In this document: positions 25,642-36,846 of the stretch, piece by piece
How the letters are laid out: every line of letters starts with the position of its first letter
How positions within the stretch are numbered: position 1 is the first letter of the stretch
Assembly (NCBI RefSeq): GCF_958298935.1
Contig: NC_084927.1
Span: forward strand, 37,266,501-37,330,500
Origin: Phragmites australis
Lineage: Eukaryota; Streptophyta; Magnoliopsida; Poales; Poaceae
Direction of reading: 5' to 3'
DNA: 64,000 nucleotides
Position numbers and translations under genes: made by a program
The notes under the pieces: model-generated
The model's database searches: none
Seen by the model: the letters and a program-made list of their open reading frames with translations, nothing else
What the model was told of the DNA's origin: nothing

Positions 25642-27220
25642 TGTCGGAGGATTAACTCCAGTCGCAGGGATCCCGAGAGACCCCTTTTTAGAGATTCGGC
25701 CGGGGGGATGATCCTGAGTCTGTTCGTCGGAGAAATAAATGGGAATGAATGCAACGGCCGGTGGTGGTGGTGTGACCTAGTGCAAGAAGAAATAAATACA
25801 CCAGAATTTAGACAGGTTCGGGTCGCACGGGGGCGTAATACCCTACTCCTGTATGGATACTATAACTGTCCTGAGGAAGTCCCTCAAGGATGTTGCTGAT
25901 TACAAGAATCTTGATCTATCAAAGAGCATGGGGCTCCTTGTTCTTCAGCCTGTCTCGTGCTGCTCGCCTCTCAGCCGTGTTTCTCTTGTGCTGTGTTCTT
26001 CTGAGCTTAAGGATCTATTCCAGATGCATTCAGCTATGTGTTTCGCTCTCTTCTTTCTCTCTTCGGATGCATGCCGCTTCACCTCCTCTTTCCTTTCGTG
26101 CCGCCGGCTGCTTTAAGTATCCGCCGGCCGCAACGTGCCCCGAACGGGAGGGGGGCACGAGTTCCGAGATACCATAAATGGAAAGGGCGTCATCATTTCC
26201 TCTGGGCGAAGTGACCGAGGGTGGAAAATGCGTCGCACGCCCGGTCATCCGTCACAATAAATGCCCTGATAACGGGCGCCGTGGAGAGGGCCCACCGGGC
26301 AGCCGCAGAGCGACCCGGCGTGTCCGCCCTGTCTTGTTCCCCTGCCACAGCAGCGCGGCAGAGGGAACGCCTTGGTCCTTACGACGTTATCCTGAGACAG
26401 GCCGGATGGCACGGGACGGGACCCGTGCAATTAATAACCCCACGCCTCTCTGCCAGAACGTGGCAGGAACTGACGCTGAGCGCGGCGGGAGCAGTTGGAG
26501 GTGACAGGCCACGCACGCTCTTTAAATGCGGCATCGGGCCTTTGACTGGTTGACACCTCATCAGTGGGCCCCTCGGGGGCCTCCACCAGGGGACTTTCTG
26601 GGTCGTCGGGGTACCGAGTGCTCGGGGGTACTGTTCACCTCCCCGAGCACTCTCTCCCGAGAACGCCCTTTCTTGTCCTCGGGGGACCGAGTGCTCGGGG
26701 TACTGTTCACCTTCCCGAGCACTCTCTCCCGAGAACGCCCTTTCTTACCCTCGGGGAACCGAGTGCTCGGGGGTACTGTTCACCTCCCCGAGCACTCTCT
26801 CCCGGGCACACTTGTACGGATTCTCGGGGAACCGAGTGCTCGGGGGCTGCTGCACGCAGCCCTGAGCACTCTCTCCCGGAACTTCCTTCGGCGAGTCCTC
26901 ATGATACTTGGGTGCCCAGGGGCCACCGCTGGCGGCTCCGGGCATGTTTCTCCCGGCACTTAGCTCTCCTGGTCGTCGGGGGACTAGGGTGCTCGGGGGC
27001 CACCGTACACCTTCCCGAGCACTTTCTTCCCGGTACTTAGATTTCGTGGATCATCGGGGAACTGGGGTATTCGGGGGCCACCGACTGTGGCCCCGAGCGC
27101 CTTCTCCCGGGACTTGATCTTTTCTCATCTTGCGGGAGAGACTCCGCGGGATGGCGCCATATGGCGGATGGCTGGCCTGGCCTCGGGATTCGGGAACCCC
27201 CGGTTCCTGATACACCGACA
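25642..27220 (-). mobile_element. Solo LTR of a Gypsy-type element
   Basis: Read on the minus strand it begins TGTCGGTGTATCAGGAACCG at 27220 and ends ATTAATCCTCCGACA at 25642, giving TG...CA ends and 1,579 bp. The end contains GGTCTCTCGGGATCC and CCGGCCGAATCTC, words I associate with the 3' part of grass Gypsy LTRs. Just outside are GTTTA (25637-25641) and GTTTC (27221-27225), a 4/5 match consistent with an aged target duplication. No primer-binding site, polypurine tract or coding region adjoins either end, so it is a solo LTR left by recombination. Its U3 part carries the hairpin repeat array. Confidence 0.7.
26613..27110. repeat. Tandem array of hairpin-forming 72-73-bp units
   Basis: Units begin at 26613, 26686, 26758 and 26831 (spacing 73, 72, 73), then become irregular at about 26985 and 27058. 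Each regular unit holds GAGTGCTCGGGG, a 13-bp spacer containing TACTGTTCACC, then CCCCGAGCACTC, an exact 12-bp inverted repeat (arms 26616-26627 and 26641-26652 in unit 1). The joining part is CTCTCCCGAGAACGCCCTTTCTT. The sequence is open in several frames only because it is GC-rich and repeated. Confidence 0.9.
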
Positions 27221-27296
27221 GTTTCCTTAAAATAATTTGTTTATTTTAAAATCGTTGAAATTTTGGGAAGTTACACCATCTTTGTTGGTGATGTGC

Positions 27297-28195
27297 AGCA
27301 ATAAAAATCTAAAATTAGATAACATACACGACTGTATTTGTTGAAATAGATAATATATCGTCGTATTTATAATTTTAGCATATGTATCCGGCACCTAATT
27401 TACCGAAAACTTACTTTCAGTATATCGTACGCTGAAAAAACATGTGCCCGACTATATTCGGTACACGAGGTGCTAAATATGGCATATTCGTCTCCTCATA
27501 TAGCCTGTACTGGCTGCGAGTATTTGATGTTGTCATTTTATACCGAGAACCTCATATTGGGCCATATTCGGCATCTCATGTGCTGAATACACCTGATTTT
27601 CAGCATATGTGATGCCGAATATGAGCTACAGTGCCATATTTGGCACATCGTGTGCCGAATACATTTAATTTTTGGTATATAAGGTGCTGAATATATGCTA
27701 CCGTGCTATATAGCCTGACCCTCATTTTTTCAGCGTATGGTAATACCGAAAGTCAGTTTTCGGTAAACGAGGTGACAAATACGAATGCTAAAATTGTAAA
27801 TACGATGATATGTTGGGTCGCATATGTTGTCTAATTTTGAATTTTAACCGCGTAAAATGACAATATCAAAGTGCCCACAACTGGTACAAGCAATATTTGG
27901 CACACGAGGTGCCGAATAGGGTACTACAGCCCATATTCCGCACCTTATATACCGAATACACCTAATTTTCGACATATGAGGTGTTAAATATGTATTCGAC
28001 ACCTCATGTGTCGAATATAGTCGGACCTGCATTTTTTCAGCGTATGGTATAACGAAAGCCAGTTTTCGATAAATAAGGTGTCTAATGCAGATGCTCAAAT
28101 TGTAAATACGATGATATGTTATCTATTTCAATAAATAAAATTACGTATATTGTCTAATTTTAAATTTTAATCGATTTTTATTGTTATAATACATA
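27297..28195. mobile_element. TIR DNA element, non-autonomous
   Basis: The left segment 27297-27390 (GCAATAAAAATC, TAAAATTAGATAAC, GAAATAGATAATATATCGTCGTA) matches the reverse complement of about 28095-28195, giving long inverted ends of roughly 90-100 bp. The inside is filled with repeated words such as GGTGCCGAATA and TACACCTAATTTT, and has an internal direct copy of the right end (27725-27815 versus 28040-28120). No transposase is encoded. Outer ends are uncertain by tens of bases. Confidence 0.6.
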
Positions 28196-28844
28196 TTTTT
28201 ATTTGTTGCAGCAATAGTTTCCCTTGTTTCCATATATCTACTTTGTTTGTTGCATCAATAACATATGATTTTTATTTGTGGTGTGATGGGATTCAACAAC
28301 ATTTGATTTTTACTGTGATTTTTCCGTCAGGAAGGCGGGGGACTCTAGTTCTTTGGCACGAGAGCGAGAGTCCAGTCAAGAAAGGGGATTTCGCGTGTGT
28401 TGTTACGTGAAATTAATCGGTGACTTTTTCTGTTATAGTATATCACGGTAGAGCCTTTTCTGCTGTGATCAGACGGTGGGGAGAACGTGCGGAACTTTGA
28501 TGAACGACGGAGGTACGGTTTATGGTTTCTGTTCGCCTGTGAAACAAAATGTCAGGCGGTGCAGCCTAAACCAGCCGAGCGCAACCGGCTAAGCAGCTGC
28601 CAGCCGAGCAACCGCACCCGTCCCCTTCCCTGTCCGAACGGCCCAGGAACACCCGAAACCCCGTTTGACCCTACGCCGTCCGACCTCCTCCCCATTCCGC
28701 AGCTGAGTCGTGCGCACTGCGCTCCACGCCCCCGCGAGTGGACGCCGACGGAGAGAGAGGAAGACCAAGAATTGAGCAGCAGCTCAGCTCAGGCGCCGCT
28801 GTCTCTTCAAAATCCTCCCAGATTTCCCCTCAAATCCGCCCCCG
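28196..28844. other. Upstream flank of the F-box gene
   Basis: The first part continues transposon-like AT-rich DNA with TTGCA words. From about 28550 the sequence turns GC-rich, as expected for a 5' UTR. No TATA box was confidently identified. Confidence 0.4.
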
Positions 28845-30092
28845 ATGGACGCGGCGCCCGCGCGCGCGGCGCGGCCCACGAGCCCGTCGCGGCCGCCCAA
28901 GGCGATCCGCAGCACCAAGCCGCGGGGCCTCGACGAGGACACCGCGGCGCCGCCCGCGTTCCCGAAGGGCCTCTCCTCCGCCGCTGCCGGCAGCGGCGCC
29001 GCGGCCTCGCTCCTCCTCCACGCGGACGTCCCGATGGACGCCCGCGTCTGGGCGGGGCTCCCCGACGACCTCCTCCTCGAGGTGCTCGCCCGCGTGCCGC
29101 CCTTCCTCCTCTTCCGCCTGCGCCCCGTCTCTCGCCGCTGGGACGCCATCCTCCACGACCCCGCCTTCCTCGCCGCGCACGCCGCGGTGCCCTCCCACGG
29201 GCCCTGTCTCCTCACCTTCTCAAGGGGCAGCGGCGCCCACTCCCCGCCGCAGTGCAGCGTGTTCAGCCTGCCCCTGCACGCCCGCTACAAGCTCCCCTTC
29301 GGGTTCCTCCCCGCCTGGGACCTCTGGCTCGTCGGCTCCTCAGGAGGGCTCGTCTGCTTCTCCGGCTTCGACGGCGCCGGATTCCGCACTGTCGTCTGCA
29401 ACCCGCTCACGCAGGCCTGGCGGGTGCTCCCGGACATGCATTACAACCAGCAGCGGCAGCTGGTGCTCACGGTCGACAAGAAACGCCGGTCGTTCAAGGT
29501 AATCGCCGCTAGTGATGTATATGGGGACAAGACGCTCCCCACTGAAGTGTATGACTCGAAGGAGGATACATGGTCAGTGCACCAAACGATGCCAGCGGCG
29601 AACCTGTGCTCGTCGAAGATGGCGTTCTGTGACTCTAGGCTGTACCTGGAGACGCTCTCGCCGCTTGGGCTGATGATGTATAGAGTGGACGCAGGGCATT
29701 GGGAGCATATACCTGCCAAGTTCCCACGGTCCCTGTTGGATGGGTATCTGGTGGCTGGAGCTCGCACCAGGTTGTTCTTGGTTGGGCGGATTGGGCTTTA
29801 CAGCACGCTGCAGAGTATGAGGATCTGGGAGCTGGATCATGGTAGGACTATTTGGGTGGAGATAAGCAGGATGCCACCCAGGTACTTTAGGGCTCTGCTG
29901 AGGTTGTCGGCTGAGAGGTTCGAATGCTTTGGGCAGGACAACTTGATCTGTTTCACGTCATGGAACCAGGGCAAAGGTCTTCTGTATGATGTTGATAAGA
30001 AGGCTTGGTCGTGGATTGCTGGTTGTTCTAGCCAGTTGTGCAATAGCCAGGTCTGCTTTTACGAGCCAAGATTGGACACATCAATCTATTGA
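28845..30092 (+). CDS. F-box protein with kelch-type C-terminal half
   Basis: F-box proteins are the substrate-picking subunits of SCF ubiquitin ligases; they bind Skp1 through the F-box. This intronless gene encodes 415 residues. The N-terminal 65 residues are Ala/Pro-rich and low in complexity. The F-box spans about 67-110 ([23 protein letters not shown], then [12 protein letters not shown]). The remainder has the galactose-oxidase/kelch pattern of this plant class: [49 protein letters not shown] and [12 protein letters not shown]. It resembles the Arabidopsis At5g15710 type of F-box/kelch protein as I remember it. The start at 28845 follows a GC-rich leader; in-frame alternatives further down (for example the Met at residue 64) would still keep the F-box. 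Substrate unknown. No break is seen. Confidence 0.93.
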   Translation: MDAAPARAARPTSPSRPPKAIRSTKPRGLDEDTAAPPAFPKGLSSAAAGSGAAASLLLHADVPMDARVWAGLPDDLLLEVLARVPPFLLFRLRPVSRRWDAILHDPAFLAAHAAVPSHGPCLLTFSRGSGAHSPPQCSVFSLPLHARYKLPFGFLPAWDLWLVGSSGGLVCFSGFDGAGFRTVVCNPLTQAWRVLPDMHYNQQRQLVLTVDKKRRSFKVIAASDVYGDKTLPTEVYDSKEDTWSVHQTMPAANLCSSKMAFCDSRLYLETLSPLGLMMYRVDAGHWEHIPAKFPRSLLDGYLVAGARTRLFLVGRIGLYSTLQSMRIWELDHGRTIWVEISRMPPRYFRALLRLSAERFECFGQDNLICFTSWNQGKGLLYDVDKKAWSWIAGCSSQLCNSQVCFYEPRLDTSIY

Positions 30093-31426
30093 GTATGGCA
30101 ATATGACCTGCATTGTGAAGAGTTTGAGCTCAAATGTTTCTGGGGTTCAATATCGAGATGCCTGTGTGATGTCCTATTGAATCATGGCTGTCATATTGTC
30201 CAGTGCTGAGATGAATAGTGCTTCTTCTTCGAGACACTTCTAGTACTGGACTTGAGCAACCAATCTTCTCAAATCATGCCACTGCAGATTCTTCACTACT
30301 CTAGCGATTATGCCATCTTGCAGTTCTGGATTAGAACATACGGAATATCGTGCATTTTGCCACAAATGGAGGTCCGCTTGTTCTATTCCCATTTTGTTAG
30401 CAGCGAGTATCTTGTAAATGATTCCATGTCTGAATTGAAAAAGATCATGCAGTTCTTTGTGAATGCAATTTCAATGGGTACTTGGGTAGTGGACTTAATA
30501 CTAGAGTTCAATTGGATCTGGGATGGTATTCTCCATGCAATTGATACCCATATGGTGTCATTCGAATGACACCATATTATATTTGTTTTCTTTGTTTTGT
30601 CCAAAAAGCTCATTTCTCCCCTGTTTTGATACACATTTGTACCATGATTCTTCTCCTAGGTAAAACGAATATCCATAGCTTTTAGCCTCTTAACAGTATT
30701 GCTTACCAATATTGACTTTTTATAGTTTATGTTTATGCCATCTTTCTGGTGACATGACATGGTTTAGTTTGGGAATTCAGTTATTTGAGATATGCACAAA
30801 TGACACAGTATTTTTTGCAGTGTATTATCCTGTTTAGAGAAGCATATTATTCTGTATGGGTTAGTGCATGGTAAATTAGGTTATCCTGAATAGAGGTGTA
30901 TTAAAGCTAGGTGTTTTGGTTAGTTGTTCACTTGTTTGGGTTAGTGCTGAATGTGCCAAAGTTTGTGTTTGGTTGTCTGAACTATGTTGAGATTTCTGCA
31001 TTGTTTCCATGAGCAAATTCTAGATGGTGTTGTTAATTAGCTAATAGCTATGCATTTCACCCAACCAATGTACCAAACACACTCACAAGTTCCATGCATC
31101 ATTCTACGTTAGAACAATGTAATGGAGCAACAAATGAACACCTCAAAGTAAATACTCAACTAATGTCTGATGCATAGAAGCTGTAACTTCCAGGTTCAGT
31201 ATGATAATCCACTCCCAAGCACAGAGCACAATTCCAATTTATGCAATAGAAAACTGGAGTTGCTTTTGCAGATTTCAGGTGCAGAACAAATACAATGCAA
31301 CACAATTTCTTATAGAAGAAATGAACAATTATACCAGTGCAGAGTGCCCTTGAGTCCATAAGCACTGTACCACTCAAAACCTAGTAATTTATTCTCTTAA
31401 GCTGGTATCTCTTGTGAGGTTGACAT
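30093..31426. other. Downstream flank of the F-box gene
   Basis: AT-rich; the first several hundred bases are likely 3' UTR. No further gene is recognised. Confidence 0.4.
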
Positions 31427-31440
31427 GGAAAAAGTATAAC

Positions 31441-31522
31441 AACAACAACAACAACAAAAAGCCTTTGTCCCAAGCAAGTTGGGGTAGGCTAGAGATAAAA
31501 CCCACAAGATCCAACTAAAAAG
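31441..31522 (-). mobile_element. Very short LINE 3' fragment with target duplication
   Basis: On the minus strand this reads GGGTTTTATCTCTAGCCTAC, then CTTGCTTGGGACAAAGGC and a run of TTG repeats, the same 3' end as the LINE at 13166-14155. It is flanked by GGAAAAAGTATAAC at 31427-31440 and 31523-31536, a 14-bp target duplication. Only about 80 bp were inserted. Confidence 0.8.
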
Positions 31523-31536
31523 GGAAAAAGTATAAC

Positions 31537-31804
31537 AAAAAGATAAAAATAGAAGGCAGTGTCAACTGGGAGATAAAATTGTCTTGGCATGAACTTGATC
31601 AATCCTCTGTATTGTTGCTGAGATACTTGGCCATACGTGTTCAGTGAGTGAGATGTTAAACCAAAGGCATCCGGTGATACGAACTGATGTAAATGGTTTG
31701 GAGGCTGGATGTTGGGTGTGATTTGCAGTCCTTGCTACATTGCTACACGAGACAGGGTAGTAGTCGAATACTGTAGACTGAGTTTGAACTTCTTATACAA
31801 GATA
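31537..31804. other. Spacer left of the Gypsy element
   Basis: No gene recognised. Before the insertion this was contiguous with 41577 onward. Confidence 0.4.
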
Positions 31805-31809
31805 CATTA

Positions 31810-32174
31810 TGTTATGGCTGGAGGAGTTTGTGGAGAAGGAGGCAGGTGCTCACGGGAGGAAGAGACTCGGCGTCTCTTCTCCCCGGAGCTGCAGATGGAA
31901 CCGAGGAAACGAATAGGTAAAAACCAACTTTCTTCTTAATTCAATTTGATGCTGCATCTCCTTTATATAGAGGCGGATGGAGAGTCTAACAAACCAACAA
32001 CTGAATAATTGAGCTAACTAATTCAATCTTTATCTAACTAATCAAATCCTGATCCTAATCTAAATGACAACCGAATCAACTAATTGAACGGACTGCAATC
32101 TTGAGGACGACGACTATGGCATAGCTAGCACTGGAGTCTTGCGACGACGTTCATAGTGGCGCCCCCACATAACA
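31810..32174 (-). repeat. 3' LTR of the Gypsy element (full length)
   Basis: 365 bp, TG...CA ends. It contains the TATA box (minus-strand CTATATAAAG, plus-strand 31961-31970), which the 5' LTR has lost. Confidence 0.9.
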
Positions 32175-32258
32175 TCTCTCCCTCCCTGGAGAAGCGGCTC
32201 GTCCTCGAGTTGAAAGGATGGAAAGCGCTGCTGGAACGTGTCGAGGTCCTCCCATGAT
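32175..32258 (-). pseudogene. Gypsy polyprotein C-terminal end (chromodomain tail)
   Basis: Minus-strand reading gives WEDLDTFQQRFPSFQLEDE and then a purine tract ending AGGGAGGGAGAGA at the LTR. Together with LLIKWAGQP just right of the nested Copia (near 37100-37130) it forms the end of a chromodomain. The Copia insertion splits the two halves. Confidence 0.8.
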
Positions 32259-32493
32259 TGTTACTAATCCCTGCGCATGTGTCTTATTTGTTGGTTTAGA
32301 TGGACCAGATAGCTTTGATTAGTTCGGTTAGAAGATTTAGTAAGTTTAGATTTTCTATCTATAGTTTTCTTTGTGTGCCGGGCAAGTAAGGCCTGATTTA
32401 GTATATACTAGGCTATAAATACTAGCTAATACATACCTGAAAAGCTGCAGCTCCCGCAGCACCAAAATCTTGTTTCTGTTTTCGGTTCCAACA
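32259..32493 (+). repeat. 5' LTR of the Copia element
   Basis: 235 bp starting TGTTACTAATCC and ending TTCCAACA. A TATA box (GGCTATAAATACT, about 32411-32423) marks the likely promoter. Confidence 0.97.
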
Positions 32494-32508
32494 ATTGGTA
32501 GTCAGAGC
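32494..32508 (+). other. Copia primer-binding site with an extra G
   Basis: The sequence ATTGGTAGTCAGAGC follows the LTR. It fits the initiator tRNA-Met site (TGGTATCAGAGC) except for one additional G at 32501. Confidence 0.7.
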
Positions 32509-32530
32509 TAGGTTCGTAGATCGAATCAAG

Positions 32531-33803
32531 ATGGTAGGAACACCTCCTCCTCCTCCGGCCAAGGGCGTGAACGGCGATGAGACGCCGGTGACGACCCCTC
32601 GTCCCTCTCGCTCTCCCACCAGGATGAGGAAAGGGTCGCAATCTCCTTCTCCAAGCAGGCGCAGACGCGGCGGTCGCCGCTCCGTCGTGCAGAGGGTAAT
32701 CAAGGAGGTTGGCGGCGCCGGAACGTTCCCAATCTTGACCAAGGCGAACTACAGCGACTGGTCTTTGGTGATGAAGGTGAAGCTCCAAGCCCGCGGCTTA
32801 TGGGAGGCCGTGGAATTCGGTGACTGCGACGACCAGGTGGATCGGATGGCCCTGGAAGCAATTCTGCTCGGGCTCCCGCTGGAGATGCAGGCGCCGATCG
32901 CCGTGAAACCAACCGCGCAGGAGGCGTGGGAGGCGATCCGGAAGGTGCGGATCGGAGACGAACGCACGCGCAAATCGAATGCGCAGAACGTGCGGAGGGA
33001 GTTCGAGCAGCTCTGCTTCCGCGACGGCGAGGAGGTGGACGACTTCGCTGTCAGGTTGGAGGGGCTCGTGACGAAGCTCGCCGTCCTCGGCGACCCCGAG
33101 CCACCAAGCAAGGTAGTGGAGAGGTACCTCCGCGTCGTGCCAAAGAGATTCCGCCAGGTGGCCGTCTCCATTGAGACCCTGCTTGATATCTCTGAGCTCA
33201 CGGTGGACGACATCACCAGTAGGCTAAAGGCGGCGGAAATTCGTGGCCCCGACGTGCCGGAGGTCGACACCGCCGGCAAGCTGCTCCTCACGGAGGAGCA
33301 GTGGCTCGCGCGCTCCAAGGAAAGGCAGGCCGAGGGCTGCTCCAAGTCAAAGCCCAAGAACAGGCGTCGAGGCCCGAAAGGGAAGAAGGGTGGCGACGTG
33401 AACGGCGATGCCAGGGACGCGCCGCGTTCGGATCCGGCGCGCGATAAGTGCCGCAACTGCGGCCGCCAGGGCCACTGGGCCAAGGATTGCCGCTCGCCCA
33501 AGCGGGAGCAGGCCAACCTGGCGAGGGAGAATGACGACGACGACGAGCCGGCGCTGCACCTTGCGGAGATTCTCGATCTGAATCTTGTCGACGATGCCGC
33601 GCCTTTGCACCTCGATGAACCGCGTGCACAGGCGTTCCTCGGTGAGACGGACGATGTTGAGAAGCTGGAGGGGTGGTACCTCGACACGGGCGCGTCGAAT
33701 CACATGACGGGCCGCCTGGACGCCTTCTCCGACCTCGATCACGCGGTGGTCGGCGATGTGCGCTTCGGCGACGGCTCCGTTGTTGCGATCCGCGGCCGTG
33801 ATC
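32531..33803 (+). pseudogene. Copia gag and protease segment
   Basis: The start codon at 32531 opens a frame that carries the gag capsid-like region (LTKANYSDWSLVMKVKLQ, LGLPLEMQAPI, VRREFEQLCF), a basic stretch, and the CCHC zinc knuckle CRNCGRQGHWAKDC at about 33451-33492. The protease active site follows as LDTGASNHMTG (about 33679-33711). Near 33800 the frame is lost by what looks like a small deletion (8 bases, judging from where the homology resumes), and it terminates at 33893-33895 out of frame. Capsid and nucleocapsid should be intact as a protein; only the link to integrase is broken. Confidence 0.9.
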
Positions 33804-34610
33804 TTCGCTGGGCGAAACGGGGAGCACAAGGCGTTCACAGGCGTCTACTACATCCCACGCCTGAAGAACTCCATCATCTCCGTCGGGCAGCTTGACGAGG
33901 GAGGCTCCAAGGTGGAAATTGAAGATGGCGTCATGCGAATCTGGGATCGGCAGTGCCGCCTCCTGGTCAAGGTTGTGCGCGGGCGCACCCGGCTCTACAT
34001 CCTGCGACTCGCCATTGTCAAGCCGGTGTGCCTGGCTGCCTGGGCTGGATCGGAAGGAGCCTGGCTCTGGCACGATCGCTACGGGCACCTCAACTTCGAT
34101 GCTTTGCGGCGACTGATGCGCGACGACATGGTGAGAGGCCTCCCCAAGCTGGACCACGTCGAGCAGCTGTGCGAAACCTGCGTCATCACCAAGCATCGCC
34201 GCACCTCCTTCCCCTCCAAAGCTAAGTACCGCGCTAACGTTCCTCTCGAGCTCATCCATGGTGACCTCTGCGGCCCTGTGTCCCCAGCAACTCCAGGCGG
34301 CCGGCAGTACTTTCTGCTCCTCGTCGACGACTTCTCACGATTCATGTGGCTCGAGCTCCTCTCTTCCAAGAGTGATGCTGAGGCCGCAATCAAGAAGGTG
34401 CAGGCCGGCGCTGAGAACCAGAGCGGCCGCCGCTTTCGCGTTTTACGGACGGACAATGACGGCGAGTTCATATCGAGCGAGTTCGCGCGCTATTGCGCGG
34501 AACAGGGAGTTGAACGGCACTTCACCGCGCCGTACACGCCGCAACAGAATGACGTTGTGGAAAGGAGGAATCAGACAGTGCTCGCCACGGCTAGAGCACT
34601 GCTGAAGTAG
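33800..34610 (+). pseudogene. Copia integrase segment
   Basis: The frame resumes with VIFAGRNGEHKAFTGVYYIP and the GAG-pre-integrase region WLWHDRYGHLNFDALRRL. The zinc-binding His/His/Cys/Cys pattern ends at CETCVITKH. The catalytic DDE triad is visible in LIHGDLCGP, VLRTDNDGEF and VVERRNQT. An in-frame TAG at 34608-34610 ends this part, directly before [11 protein letters not shown] where the family continues. Confidence 0.9.
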
Positions 34611-34616
34611 AGGAAG

Positions 34617-36846
34617 ATGCCGGCGCGCTACTGGGGCGAGGCCGTTTCCACGGCCGTCTTCCTCAACCGCGCTCCGACGAAGAGCCTCGCCGGGATGACG
34701 CCGTACGAGGCCTGGACCGGTCACAAACCCGCTGTCTCCTTCCTGCGCACGTTCGGCTGCTTGGCTTATGCCAAGGTTGTGAAGCCCGGCGTCTCCAAGC
34801 TCGATGACCGCAGTCGAGCAATGGTCTTCATCGGCTATGCTACCGGCACCAAGGCGTACAGGTTGCTGGAACCTGCTACGGGCAAGGTGACGGTGTCCCG
34901 CGACGTGATATTCGACGAGTCCGTTGGCTGGGATTGGGAAGGCAAGGGCGAGGCAGCCATGACGGCTCCGTATGATTTCCACGTCGAGCGCGTCGTGCAG
35001 CAAGTACTCGAGCCCGCTCCGGTAAACATGAACGGGGGAGCACGATCGTCTTCACCAGCACCTGCTGCGCGCGCTCCTACCCCAGCCCCGGCGACGTCAC
35101 CGCCAGAGCCTGCTGCAGCGCCGGCGTCCCCTGTTTTCGTCACGCCGCTGCAGAATGATAAGGAGAGGATGGACGCGTGGCACGACAACACTCCCGTGCG
35201 CTATCGCACGGTCGACGACGTGCTTGGGGAAACGGGACCAGCTCCAGAGATGGCAGCTCGCGTCTGTGACGCCGAGCTCCACCTCGCCTGCACCGGTGAG
35301 CCGTCCACGTTCAAGGAGGCGGAGAAGGACGATGCTTGGCGGGCGGCCATGCGCGAGGAGATGAACGCCGTGGAGGAGAACGGTACTTGGGAGCTCGTCG
35401 ACTTACCGCGCGGACACCGCCCAATCGGATTGAAGTGGGTGTACAAGCTGAAGCGGAACGAGGCCGGCGACGTCATCAAGCACAAAGCTCGCCTCGTCGC
35501 GAAGGGCTACGTCCAGCAGCCGGGGATCGACTATGAGGACGCCTTCGCACCTGTTGCGCGGCTGGAATCAGTGCGGCTGTTGCTCGCGCTGGCTGGGCAT
35601 AAACACTGGGCCGTGCACCACATGGATGTAAAGTCCGCATTCCTGAACGGAGTGCTCCGCGAGGAGGTGTACGTATCGCAGCCGCCTGGATTCGCCGTCG
35701 CCGGGGAGGAAAACAAGGTGCTACGGCTGCGCAAGGCGCTCTACGGACTTCGTCAGGCCCCGCGCGCGTGGAACGCACGGCTCGACAGCACGCTCAAGGA
35801 GCTCGGCTTCAAACAGAGTCCGCACGAGGCCGGCATCTACGGCCGCGGCGAGGGTGGCGCACGGACGCTCGTCGGCGTCTACGTAGATGACTTGGTCATC
35901 ACGGGCGCTTCGGAGAAGGAGGTCCGCCGCTTCAAGCAGGAGATGAAGGCGCAATTCAAGATGAGTGATCTTGGCCTCCTTTCCTTCTACCTTGGAATTG
36001 AGGTGCAACAGACCGTCCGCGGTATCACGGCGAGCCAAGGGAGCTACGCGCGGAAGGTCTTGGAGGTGGCGGGGATGGCCAATTGCAATCCGGCGCACAC
36101 CCCAATGGAGGAGAGGCTCAAATTGAGCCGCAGTAGCGAGGCAGCAGAAGTTGATGCGACTTTGTACCGGCGGATCGTCGGCTGCCTACGCTATTTGGTT
36201 CACCCGGCCAGACATTTCGTTCGCGGTTGGGTACGTGAGCAGGTTCTTGCAGCGTCCTACGGAGGAGCACATGGTCGCCATCAAGCGCATCCTCCGCTAC
36301 ATCGCCGGAACCCTAGACTACGGCTGCTTCTACGCGCGCGGTGGCACGGCAAAAGTAAAGCTGCACGGCTACACCAACTCCGACCTCGCCGGCGACATCG
36401 ACTCGAGCAGGAGTACGTCTGGCGGCATCTTCTTTCTCGGGAGCGGGCCGGTTAGCTGGCACTCCCTGAAGCAGCGCGTGGTTGCTCTGTCTTCGTGCGA
36501 GGCAGAGTATGTCACCGCGGCGTCGGCGGCAACTCAGGCTATTTGGTTGGCCCGGCTGCTTAGCGATTTCACTGGAGATCAAGCTGAGACAGTCAGGCTA
36601 AACATCGACAACATGTCCGCGCTCGCGCTAATCAAGAACCCTGTCTTCCACGACAAAAGCAAGCACATCAGGATCAAGTATCATTTTGTGCGCGAGGCGT
36701 TTGAAGACGGTAGCATCAGTGCCAGTTTCGTCGGGACATCGGACCAGCTCGCTGACATTTTCACAAAGGCACTTGGGCGAGTTAGATTCCAGGAGCTAAG
36801 GGCTAGGATTGGAATGGTCCAACTTGATCAATTGCGCAAGGATTAG
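34617..36846 (+). pseudogene. Copia reverse transcriptase and RNase H
   Basis: After the TAG the same frame continues to about 36200 with the end of integrase ([20 protein letters not shown]), a Pro/Ala-rich linker, and reverse transcriptase motifs [44 protein letters not shown] and the YVDD box ([12 protein letters not shown]). Around 36198-36205 the frame shifts, apparently by two missing bases. The RNase H part continues in the next frame: [44 protein letters not shown], and the terminal DQLADIFTKALG to the stop at 36844-36846. Confidence 0.92.

Noticed and set aside
26613..27110. Regularly spaced palindromic repeats resembling a CRISPR array
   Set aside because: The spacing parts are themselves repeated, the host is a plant and the array is inside an LTR; there are no unique spacers or cas genes.
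26526..27117. Several long overlapping open frames on both strands
   Set aside because: They lie in the GC-rich hairpin repeat array of the solo LTR; the translations repeat with the DNA period and have no family features.
28487..29512. Open frames of 341 and 254 codons
   Set aside because: They are out-of-frame readings over the GC-rich start of the F-box gene, with Arg/Pro-rich low-complexity translation.
32749..34259. Long minus-strand frames of about 312 and 323 codons
   Set aside because: Antisense shadows of the Copia gag-integrase region; no conserved motifs.
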